Assembly (NCBI GenBank): GCA_002499705.1
Contig: DAMU01000110.1
Location: 1 to 10,525, forward strand
Length of the DNA stretch: 10,525 nucleotides
Direction of reading: 5' to 3'
Origin: Euryarchaeota archaeon UBA91
GTDB taxonomy: Archaea; Thermoplasmatota; Poseidoniia; Poseidoniales; Poseidoniaceae
The notes beneath the pieces are model-generated. The model saw nothing but the letters and a program-made list of their open reading frames with translations, searched no databases and was not told the origin of the DNA. The first letter of the stretch is position 1. Each line of letters opens with the position of its first letter. A program made the position numbers and the translations under genes. Positions 1-6,569 of this stretch are shown one piece after another.

Positions 1-2841
1 TTTTCACCGTTCAACACATCTTCTCCATGGCCCGTTCCTGGTCCAGATTCCGCAACTGTTCAACTTCATTCTTCATGTGATGGGGTTGCATCAATTACGC
101 TGTATCAAGGGAACCACTGGTGTACGGTTTCCAATGGCCTAATCAAGTGGAATTCAACTACTGGAATCATCGAATCCCTTCGGATTCCAATTGTTTCTGC
201 AACGGGGGGACTTGGCGTACTGCCGCAACTCTTCCTCGCTTTTGGTGGTGAGCAATCGCCTCTTTTAGTCGAGCAAGGCGACGTTCTGTTTAGCCAACGC
301 CTCAATGAATTGAATCTTTCTGCAGCATCAAGTGAAGTCTGGGTAAAGGGTTTGATACCCTATGCTTTTGGTGATAATACGGCATATCGTCTTGCGTTCA
401 ACGGCTCATACAGTGATTTGGAAGGCATGGAAACTCTTTCACAATTAGATTCAGTCATACTCGGTCTTGTTTCGCTTGAAGATGGAGAAGTCTTGGCCTC
501 TGCAGGTGAAGATGAACGTTCAATGGTCATAGTATCAGTATCAGAACAATGGAGCGATGAAGTTTCTGATTCATTCACTTCTTGGCTTGACCAAAACTCA
601 AATTCTTCGGATGCTAACCTGGAAGTTCGTGCTGTAAAGGTAGAGGCCGCAGCCATAGCTGCTGAATCATCAGGGGTCCTTGCTGCAATGTTTTTGGTCT
701 TCGGCACGTTTACTATCGCTGCAGGAATACTGCTTGTTCTTACTATTGTGATGATGTTGGCAGAGGCGAGACGCTCTGAACTTGGTACAATGCGTGCCTT
801 AGGTGTAAGTCAATCCGATGCCAGAGCCCTTGCAGTTCAAGAGGGTATAATTCTCTCAAGCTTGGCAGGTTTTATCGGTGCCTTGATTGGGATTGTTCTT
901 GCATGGTTTATCAGTATTGGATTTGAAAACATGTTTTCATCGGTTGGTTCAAACCAATTTACGTTTGCTTGGGAATGGAATTCGTTGTTCTCTGGAGCAG
1001 TGTGGGGTTTCCTTCTCGCCGTGTTTACACTATGGGTCTCTGCTTTTTGGACCTCTAAATTGAACATTATCCATGCTCTTAAAGGTGGGCGAATTACACG
1101 AACCGAAGGTATACCTTGGTTCCTTCTTCTCCTCCAAATACTCGCCTTCGGGGGAGGTTCTCTCTCGTTTTTGATTTTGGTAATACTCGGTTTTGATTCG
1201 GGAGTTGCCTATTTCCTATGGGTCGTCACTGGCGTTTTGACACTCTTTGTTGTCGTTCCTTTCTTTACTTGGGAATTACCCACATTCTTGCGAGCAAAGG
1301 GTGGAATCTGGCAGCGTCTTCACAGAAATGCAAGCAGGAATACTTTGGCCATGATTGGAGCAACATTGCTGATTTGGACCGTAGGCCTGTCCACACTGGA
1401 TCCTGTTCGTAAAGGCATGGAAGCCGATGAGTTATCGTTCATCGTGCTCGGGTTAGTCGAGGTCTTTGCGGGTGTTTTGTTACTGACCAGTGCTGCTCCA
1501 TTACTGGTGAAGCGTATTGGTAAATCTAAATTCCTGACACGGCGATGGGGCCCTGTTCTTCCCGTTTCACTTGCTTATCCACTGGCAACTCCGGTTCGAA
1601 CTGCAGTGGTAATGGGAATGTTCTCCATCACTGTCTTTTCAGTCATCGTTTTGGGCGGATATGCAGAACAATTTGACAACTATACCAGTTCCTTTGTTGA
1701 AGATGCTGAAGGTGAATATGAACTGCTGCTGACAGGTTCCCGCTCAAGTCCGATAGAATTGTCGGAAAACATCTCTGATTGGAACCTCTCCTCAAGTTGG
1801 GAAGACAGTATTGATTCCGTAGCAAGAGTCCATCGTGGCGAAGTCTTCCTTGAGGACGCAGAAGGTGAACGAATGCCCTATGTTGTACGAGGTTTTGACG
1901 AGGCCTTTGCTCAACATGGCGGGCTGCCACTTTACACCTGGGATTCTTCACTCGGTGATGATGAGACTGAGGTTTGGGATAGGGTTTCTTCGCGAGATGA
2001 TTTAGTACTTCTCGATGCCTCATTTGGTCTTGAAGCAATAACGGATGGCACCGGATTATCGACATTGAGTTTTTCAATTGGAGATTCGATTTCGCTAATT
2101 GATATTTCCAACCCTGGAAACACGCGTTCTGTCAAAGTTGCAGGCTTCCTTGAGCAGTCTTCGTATCTGTTCTCGGCCGGAGTTTGGATGAACGATAATC
2201 TCGTCGTCGAACAGTTTGATGGGCGCCTTACACGGATGTACCTAAGTGTCTCAGATGATGCCCAACCCACCACTTCTTTTGAGGATAATTCAGTCGGTGA
2301 TTTTTCACCGACAGGCAAGAGTAAAGACGTGCGATTAGCGACTGCAGAATTAGAATCCGAACTCACGCCCCTTCTCAATAAAGAGGGTGTTCAGGTTTCA
2401 GTTATTTCTGATGAAGTCATGTTACTTCAAACCCTTGTCCTCGCTTTACTTGGAATCTTTGAAGGATATCTTGCTCTTGGATTGATCGTCGGAATTGCAG
2501 GGATTGGCGTTGTTACGGTTCGTTCAGTCTCAGAACGCACCAAATCAATTGGAATCTTGCGTGCTCTTGGTTATCGGCAAAATATGGTTCTGCTTTCCTT
2601 TTTCATCGAAGTTTCATGGGTAAGTGTATTGGGTATGTGTAACGGGATTTTGGTTGCCGTTGGCTTCCACAGGGCACTCTACACGGCCTTTTGGAAGGAC
2701 CAAGGAGCGAGTTTTAGCCTTCCTCTTGAATCGATCCTCTGGGTTTTTATCGGTGGCTGGTTCTTGGTTTTACTTGCTACATTGGTGCCGATTCGTAGGG
2801 CAGCTCAGACACCTGCATCTGCTGCGTTGAGAGAAGCATAG
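1..2841 (+). CDS. FtsX/MacB-type ABC transporter permease, 5' end outside window
   Basis: This is the membrane permease subunit of an ABC system of the FtsX-like (LolC/MacB, type VII) kind. Such permeases work with a separate ATPase on lipids, lipoproteins or other envelope substrates; the substrate here is unknown. The frame has no stop back to base 1, so 946 residues are visible and the real start is further left. A TTG at 310 is internal. Visible residues 1-223 are extracytoplasmic. Membrane segments lie near 224-253, 280-305 and 329-350 (first FtsX repeat), 372-395, 400-423, 449-466, 479-503 and 531-553 (centre), then an extracellular domain at 554-803, then 810-840, 865-889 and 911-930 (second FtsX repeat). 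Both repeats carry the typical cytoplasmic motif after their first helix: RRSELGTMRALG (257-268) and RTKSIGILRALG (846-857). No ATPase gene is visible; it may lie upstream. Codon choice is more mixed than in the next two genes. Confidence 0.9.
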   Translation, partial: FSPFNTSSPWPVPGPDSATVQLHSSCDGVASITLYQGNHWCTVSNGLIKWNSTTGIIESLRIPIVSATGGLGVLPQLFLAFGGEQSPLLVEQGDVLFSQRLNELNLSAASSEVWVKGLIPYAFGDNTAYRLAFNGSYSDLEGMETLSQLDSVILGLVSLEDGEVLASAGEDERSMVIVSVSEQWSDEVSDSFTSWLDQNSNSSDANLEVRAVKVEAAAIAAESSGVLAAMFLVFGTFTIAAGILLVLTIVMMLAEARRSELGTMRALGVSQSDARALAVQEGIILSSLAGFIGALIGIVLAWFISIGFENMFSSVGSNQFTFAWEWNSLFSGAVWGFLLAVFTLWVSAFWTSKLNIIHALKGGRITRTEGIPWFLLLLQILAFGGGSLSFLILVILGFDSGVAYFLWVVTGVLTLFVVVPFFTWELPTFLRAKGGIWQRLHRNASRNTLAMIGATLLIWTVGLSTLDPVRKGMEADELSFIVLGLVEVFAGVLLLTSAAPLLVKRIGKSKFLTRRWGPVLPVSLAYPLATPVRTAVVMGMFSITVFSVIVLGGYAEQFDNYTSSFVEDAEGEYELLLTGSRSSPIELSENISDWNLSSSWEDSIDSVARVHRGEVFLEDAEGERMPYVVRGFDEAFAQHGGLPLYTWDSSLGDDETEVWDRVSSRDDLVLLDASFGLEAITDGTGLSTLSFSIGDSISLIDISNPGNTRSVKVAGFLEQSSYLFSAGVWMNDNLVVEQFDGRLTRMYLSVSDDAQPTTSFEDNSVGDFSPTGKSKDVRLATAELESELTPLLNKEGVQVSVISDEVMLLQTLVLALLGIFEGYLALGLIVGIAGIGVVTVRSVSERTKSIGILRALGYRQNMVLLSFFIEVSWVSVLGMCNGILVAVGFHRALYTAFWKDQGASFSLPLESILWVFIGGWFLVLLATLVPIRRAAQTPASAALREA

Positions 2842-2903
2842 TCCATTGTGTAATTTTTCTAAAATTTCGGGATTTGTGAATGTACTCTATCTCAAAACCT
2901 TCA

Positions 2904-2910
2904 TTTTTTT
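2904..2910 (+). terminator. Oligo-T tract after the permease gene
   Basis: A run of seven T lies 62 bases after the permease stop, in AT-rich DNA, with a shorter T5 at 2854-2858. Archaeal RNA polymerase can terminate on oligo-T alone without a hairpin, so this is the best candidate 3' end for the permease transcript. There is no obvious stem before it. Another T7 at 3001-3007 is an alternative but sits closer to the next promoter. Confidence 0.4.
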
Positions 2911-2925
2911 AATCGTACAGCGTGA

Positions 2926-2936
2926 TTTTTACAAAC
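2926..2936 (+). promoter_or_regulatory. Upstream motif shared with gene 3 (copy 1)
   Basis: The 11-mer TTTTTACAAAC begins 166 bases before the ATG of the 1019-residue surface protein gene. The same 11-mer begins 161 bases before the ATG of the giant surface protein gene (6409). The sequence around the motif is not otherwise alignable, which argues for a site rather than a recent duplication. It could be a regulator-binding site or a coincidence of AT-rich spacers; no known regulator is recognised. Confidence 0.3.
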
Positions 2937-3027
2937 AACTCACTCCATTCTTTTATCAAATCAATAGACTGCGATAGATATTTCTAAAAACGAATGTTTC
3001 TTTTTTTATACAAAGCCCATTTTTAGC

Positions 3028-3046
3028 ACTCCTATAGTATAAATAC
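3028..3046 (+). promoter_or_regulatory. Archaeal TATA-box promoter of the 1019-residue surface protein gene
   Basis: The stretch contains TATAAATA at 3038-3045, preceded by CCTATAG. The expected archaeal start, about 25 bases downstream, falls near 3060-3067 and would give a leader of roughly 25-32 bases that still includes the Shine-Dalgarno site. The 9-mer ACTCCTATA at 3028-3036 also occurs at the promoter of gene 3 (6509-6517), so the functional TATA core could instead be the TCCTATA part. No bacterial -35/-10 pair is needed to explain this spacer. Confidence 0.6.
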
Positions 3047-3079
3047 GACGCTTTTCGTGGGAGGGTTTACCGAACCATC

Positions 3080-3085
3080 GGAGGT
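3080..3085 (+). promoter_or_regulatory. Shine-Dalgarno site GGAGGT
   Basis: GGAGGT lies six bases before the ATG at 3092 and is a near-perfect complement to the 3' end of archaeal 16S rRNA. It fixes the start of the 1019-residue protein at 3092, consistent with the signal peptide that begins right there. Confidence 0.8.
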
Positions 3086-3091
3086 ATAGAT

Positions 3092-6000
3092 ATGCGAAAA
3101 ATAACCCCTATGATTCTCGTCGCCTTGATGCTTGTGAGTGCTCTCTCAAGTTTCGACTTCGCCGAGCTAGAAGAAACTGAAGTAATTGAAGATGCAGGTG
3201 CCCGTGCGGGTGCTGATGCAGAAATGGTTGCTATCACAAACCCGAAAGAAACCGTCTGCCCATTTGGTGCAGCATGCCGTAACGTCATGAAAGTAGGAGA
3301 TGTAACTGAATTCTCTTCCTACATTCAAAACAGCGGTGATGCAGACATTACTGAAATGCAATACAGTGTCACTGTATACCTTTCAGACGCAGATGGAAAC
3401 CCTGGAATGGTTGCTAAAGATGCAACCACTGGTGCAGATTTGACATGGTCCAACCCCAATGTCATGTGTGCATCTGCAGCAAACTGTGACTTTACGTCAC
3501 TTGCAGCGGGTGATGTTCTTGGCGGCGGAAAGCACACAATGTCCGTTAACGGTGCTCCAATTACTTGGACTCCTGCAAAGGGATTGTATGTTGTTGAAAT
3601 GATCGTTGACGCTAGCCCTGACGCTGACGTCGGAAACGATGCACAACAAATCTTTGTCTCAGTCGAAGACTGGTATGACATCACAGTCGACCTACAATGG
3701 CTCGATGCTGATGGCGAACTTGCTGGAGACACCACTGCAGGTGATGGGACCAAACAATGGTCTCTCACTGTAACCGCTGATGGTTCAGACACCTTTGACC
3801 CTCGTAACGTCACCATCCGAATGGAAACTAGCGGAGACGTTCTTGCTGCTCAAGATGTTGACGGAAACGTAATTGATGGCTCTGGAACCAGCACATATAC
3901 TGCTGGAACTTCGATGACAGTTGATACGTATCAAGATGTATCTACTGAACCTCCAACCATTACCACAGACTCTCGAGATGTTCTTTCAACTTGGACATTG
4001 ACCGGTAGCCTTAGTGTATCAACTCAAAACGCTGATGCATTGTATGGTATGAAGGCGTCTCTTATCGATTATGCCCAATACGGCCAATGGCAGAAGTGTG
4101 TTACCACAGGCACTGAAAACGAAACCTACGACAACTTCTGTGAAGAAACATTCCTTCAGGACGCATATCCTTCGACTGATTCTTCCACTATTGATGGTTC
4201 AGCGAGTATCTTCCATGACATTCGAATCTCTCAAATGAATATTGTTCAAGGATTCAACGCAGACGGATCTGGCCAAGGAACAATCATGGTCAACGAAAAT
4301 TCCGGTGGCGACTTGAACGTCGGAACATCGTATCTTCACGTTGAAGTTGAACACCGTGGCAGCTCTGCTGGAGAACTCTATGATTGGTCAGTTGACTTTT
4401 CAGTGACTGATTCAGGTGGCGCAACCGTAGACACCGACAACGTGACTACATGTGACGCTGTTGAACCTGCATATCCTATGTATGGTCCTCTTGGAACTGG
4501 AATGAGCGCATCAATGCAAGCATATGCATGTGCAATGGTCTCACTCGAGATGGATGGAGAATACACCTTCTCTGCAGAACTTGTCCCTGATGATAAGATG
4601 ACTGATGCTAAGCCTTCGAACAACGACCGAAGTATGACTTTGAATGTTCGAAACAATGCTCCTCTCATCACATCGCTTGATTTGTTGAATGATGGCGACC
4701 TCTACTTTGGACAAGCTGACCTTCTCTCAATGTCGGTTCAAGTGTTCGATGTCGATGATCCATCTGCTTCAAACCTTGAAATTGAATGGAAGCATGCTGG
4801 AACCGCACTTCCAGGATGCGATCGAGCGAACATGCAAATCACTTGTTCAGTTCTCATCTTGCAAGATTACGTGACCAACTTCCCAGTGTCTGTGACCGTC
4901 TATGACGCTCATGGTGGAGAAGCGAGCGAAGAACTCATGATTCAAATCTGGAATGATGGTGGTTACTCTACCGCTACTGACAGTGGACTCTCGATGACGT
5001 ACAACATGCTCTACTGGGGAACAGCTCCTTTCAGCATCAATGCTACAGATGGTGAAGCAATGATGGGCGAAGAACTCCCTGGCTACACTGGTATGTATGA
5101 TTCAGTTGCAGTTATTGATTACACACCTTCGACCACTTATTCAGCGGTCGATGTGTTGAGCCAATCAATGTCGATTTCCTTCGACAAGAGTCTCGGTGCA
5201 ACCTCCCTTTGGTATGTGAACAACAACATCTGGACCATGATTAGCGATAATCCATTGGACACCAATGATGCAACAATCAGCGAATTTGCTTACACTTTCC
5301 CTGCGAACTCCCCAGTTCTCTCGGCAGGTCAAATGGTCTTGATGGGTGGTTCCTTGGCTCAGGCTGAAGTACCAACTGCAAGCATCACTGGATTTAACGC
5401 CGCTCCTGGCAAATCTGGTGCGATCCTCCTTAACTGGAACGTAGATGGCACCATGCTAACAGGCGACAGCATTGATATCTCAATCTGTGAAGCAGTTGAC
5501 TGCACAAACGCACACGACGCAGGACTCGGTGCAGGAAACACTTCCTACACCTACTCTGGAACAAACACAGTCCACGGAACAAACTATTCTGTTTCCGTAG
5601 CCGTTTGTAACGAAGTTGGATGCAGTTCACCAGTTGGCGCAGGCTTTGTCATCGCCGACAGTGAAGTTGACGGTGGCGCAGCAGCTACTGATTTGACTAT
5701 TGCAGCAGAAGGAAACACATGGACCGTCTCTTGGACCGCTTCAGGCGACCAAACAGACGTTGCTTCATGGAAGGTTTGTTACAACCGTGGCACCTTCACC
5801 GCTGGTCAAATTGATGAGACCACATGTGTTGATGCAACCGGAACCTCGGTCGACATTGACATCTCAACTTGGTCTGCTGGAACATACACCTACCACTTTA
5901 CTGCAGTTCCTGTAGATGCACTGGGTAACTCCGTTGCAGCAGGTTCGATGAACAGTATCGATTACCAGCGAGATGCAAACAACGACAATGATGCTGATGG

Positions 6001-6151
6001 AACAACCGTCATCGGTGACGATGTTGAATCTGATGTCCCAACGTGGACATGGGGTCTCATCGGCGGAATCGTCGTTGTTGCCTTCATCGCAGGCGCTTTC
6101 ATCCTCTCTCGTGGAGGAGATGGCGACGAAGGAAAGGACTGGGACTACTGA
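3092..6151 (+). CDS. Large secreted multidomain surface protein with C-terminal membrane anchor
   Basis: Complete 1019-residue protein, probably displayed on the outer face of the cell membrane. The N-terminus is a signal peptide (MRK, then a hydrophobic stretch to about residue 20), followed by an acidic linker at 24-45. Beta-rich modules follow. Residues 47-191 look like a CARDB/adhesion Ig-like domain, 192-375 is a more divergent relative, and 378-520 is a further CARDB-like copy ending in the typical 'PSNNDR...' strand. Residues 523-622 resemble PKD/cadherin-like folds, 623-757 is unassigned, and 760-855 and 862-957 look like fibronectin type III repeats. A D/N-rich spacer (960-980) leads to one membrane helix (about 985-1006) and a charged tail ending KDWDY. 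Cysteine pairs at 56/62, 126/132, 799/804 and 839/844 probably form disulfides. I see no catalytic motif, so binding or a structural role is more likely than an enzyme. It has its own promoter and hairpin 3' end. Domain calls come from sequence pattern only. Confidence 0.88.
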   Translation: MRKITPMILVALMLVSALSSFDFAELEETEVIEDAGARAGADAEMVAITNPKETVCPFGAACRNVMKVGDVTEFSSYIQNSGDADITEMQYSVTVYLSDADGNPGMVAKDATTGADLTWSNPNVMCASAANCDFTSLAAGDVLGGGKHTMSVNGAPITWTPAKGLYVVEMIVDASPDADVGNDAQQIFVSVEDWYDITVDLQWLDADGELAGDTTAGDGTKQWSLTVTADGSDTFDPRNVTIRMETSGDVLAAQDVDGNVIDGSGTSTYTAGTSMTVDTYQDVSTEPPTITTDSRDVLSTWTLTGSLSVSTQNADALYGMKASLIDYAQYGQWQKCVTTGTENETYDNFCEETFLQDAYPSTDSSTIDGSASIFHDIRISQMNIVQGFNADGSGQGTIMVNENSGGDLNVGTSYLHVEVEHRGSSAGELYDWSVDFSVTDSGGATVDTDNVTTCDAVEPAYPMYGPLGTGMSASMQAYACAMVSLEMDGEYTFSAELVPDDKMTDAKPSNNDRSMTLNVRNNAPLITSLDLLNDGDLYFGQADLLSMSVQVFDVDDPSASNLEIEWKHAGTALPGCDRANMQITCSVLILQDYVTNFPVSVTVYDAHGGEASEELMIQIWNDGGYSTATDSGLSMTYNMLYWGTAPFSINATDGEAMMGEELPGYTGMYDSVAVIDYTPSTTYSAVDVLSQSMSISFDKSLGATSLWYVNNNIWTMISDNPLDTNDATISEFAYTFPANSPVLSAGQMVLMGGSLAQAEVPTASITGFNAAPGKSGAILLNWNVDGTMLTGDSIDISICEAVDCTNAHDAGLGAGNTSYTYSGTNTVHGTNYSVSVAVCNEVGCSSPVGAGFVIADSEVDGGAAATDLTIAAEGNTWTVSWTASGDQTDVASWKVCYNRGTFTAGQIDETTCVDATGTSVDIDISTWSAGTYTYHFTAVPVDALGNSVAAGSMNSIDYQRDANNDNDADGTTVIGDDVESDVPTWTWGLIGGIVVVAFIAGAFILSRGGDGDEGKDWDY

Positions 6152-6178
6152 GCTCCACTCCTGACCCTTAAGCAATCG

Positions 6179-6199
6179 TCCCTCCCAACGCGGGAGGGA
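6179..6199 (+). terminator. First 3' hairpin after the surface protein gene
   Basis: TCCCTCCC (6179-6186) pairs with GGGAGGGA (6192-6199) around a five-base loop, an 8-bp GC-rich stem starting 28 bases after the stop codon. There is no T tract directly after it. It probably acts together with the next hairpin as a transcript end or a stability element in the 3' untranslated region. Confidence 0.5.
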
Positions 6200-6205
6200 A
6201 GAGCC

Positions 6206-6250
6206 GCTGAGGGGGTCGTTTCGACGGCCCTCTCAGCTCCCTTTCTCTTT
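6206..6250 (+). terminator. Second 3' hairpin, 14-bp stem with UUCG loop and pyrimidine tract
   Basis: Bases 6206-6219 pair with 6224-6237 over 14 consecutive positions (three of them G-U) around a TTCG tetraloop closed by U-A. A pyrimidine run (TCCCTTTCTCTTT, 6238-6250) follows directly. The shape is that of an intrinsic terminator or a protective 3' end. The paired arms are too well matched to be casual, and the stem sits only six bases after the first hairpin. Archaeal termination does not strictly need a hairpin, so RNA stabilisation or processing is an alternative role. Confidence 0.6.
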
Positions 6251-6308
6251 CAGAATCTTTTCATTCGACCTGAGGTCGTTGAAGAGTTGAATTTCTCAAA
6301 AAACAGTG

Positions 6309-6329
6309 CCGAATAACTCGGTCTTTTTT
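6309..6329 (+). terminator. Small hairpin followed by T6
   Basis: CCGA (6309-6312) pairs with TCGG (6318-6321) around a five-base loop, then TC and six T residues (6324-6329). An A6 tract before the stem can pair with the T6 across an internal loop, so the element could work on both strands. It is probably a backup terminator isolating the giant gene downstream from read-through. A 5-bp palindrome CGACC-TGA-GGTCG sits just before it at 6266-6278. Confidence 0.45.
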
Positions 6330-6408
6330 GGTGTTTAAGGACGTAATGATCTTGAAGAAAAGGAGTCATATTTTTCCTATTTTAAATCAATCTTATTCGA
6401 ATTGTAAT

Positions 6409-6419
6409 TTTTTACAAAC
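6409..6419 (+). promoter_or_regulatory. Upstream motif shared with gene 2 (copy 2)
   Basis: TTTTTACAAAC is repeated here exactly as at 2926-2936, 161 bases before the start codon compared with 166 there. From this motif to the shared ACTCCTATA element is 100 bases here and 102 bases there, which puts the two sites on nearly the same helical face. Function unknown. Confidence 0.3.
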
Positions 6420-6508
6420 GGTATGTACCAATTGCAAAGGGAATTGTCACTCAGTATCCCGTTTGAATAACTAAAATCAAAGCCAAAAATCAAACATTTC
6501 GCACCCCA

Positions 6509-6519
6509 ACTCCTATAAG
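6509..6519 (+). promoter_or_regulatory. TATA-box promoter of the giant surface protein gene
   Basis: ACTCCTATAAG contains a TATA-like core (TATAAG, 6514-6519) 56 bases before the ATG. A transcription start about 25 bases downstream would fall near 6540 and leave a leader of about 30 bases. CGTGGGA at 6530-6536 is also found at 3056-3062 downstream of the gene 2 TATA box and may belong to a shared initiation region. Confidence 0.5.
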
Positions 6520-6557
6520 GGGAACAAGGCGTGGGATGCTTTGCATACAATCCGTAT

Positions 6558-6564
6558 GAGGTGA
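6558..6564 (+). promoter_or_regulatory. Shine-Dalgarno site GAGGTGA
   Basis: GAGGTGA ends five bases before the ATG at 6570 and matches the anti-Shine-Dalgarno core. It selects 6570 over the out-of-frame ATG at 6565, which runs into a stop after a few codons. The chosen start is followed at once by a lysine-rich signal-peptide n-region. Confidence 0.75.
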
Positions 6565-6569
6565 ATGAC

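Larger units (their letters stand above)
6330..6569 (+). other. Intergenic leader region before the giant surface protein gene
   Basis: This is the second half of a 418-base gap without a defensible gene. The first half (6152-6329) holds the three hairpins listed separately. This half is AT-rich and carries the shared 11-mer at 6409, the TATA region at 6509-6519 and the Shine-Dalgarno site at 6558. A 42-codon open frame at 6346-6474 exists but is judged spurious. No tRNA, riboswitch or repeat array was seen. Confidence 0.6.

Noticed and set aside
1643..2378. Two overlapping minus-strand frames (148 and 144 residues) opposite the permease
   Set aside because: They lie opposite the permease's extracellular domain, overlap each other and lack start signals; typical shadows.
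310..2841. TTG at 310 as the start of the permease
   Set aside because: The same frame is open back to base 1, no Shine-Dalgarno site precedes 310, and FtsX-type permeases need a helix before the first external domain, so 310 is internal.
2842..3091. Bacterial-type -35/-10 promoter or a small RNA gene in the spacer
   Set aside because: The AT-rich sequence gives chance TATAAT-like words, but an archaeal TATA box plus Shine-Dalgarno site explains the start, and no stable fold was found there.
5984..6151. Archaeosortase (PGF/PEF-CTERM) sorting signal
   Set aside because: The tail has a membrane helix and charged end but no PGF or PEF motif before the helix, so processing by archaeosortase is not supported.
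5864..6175. 103-residue minus-strand frame at the end of the surface protein gene
   Set aside because: Antisense to the Fn3-like domain and membrane anchor, with no promoter or ribosome site.
6346..6474. 42-codon plus-strand frame with a C-x2-C-x3-C cluster (CTNCKGNC)
   Set aside because: Only a weak AAGGA precedes it, no promoter is visible after the T6 terminator, the codons are AT-rich like spacer DNA, and it overlaps the shared upstream motif. I would revisit it only if conserved in relatives.
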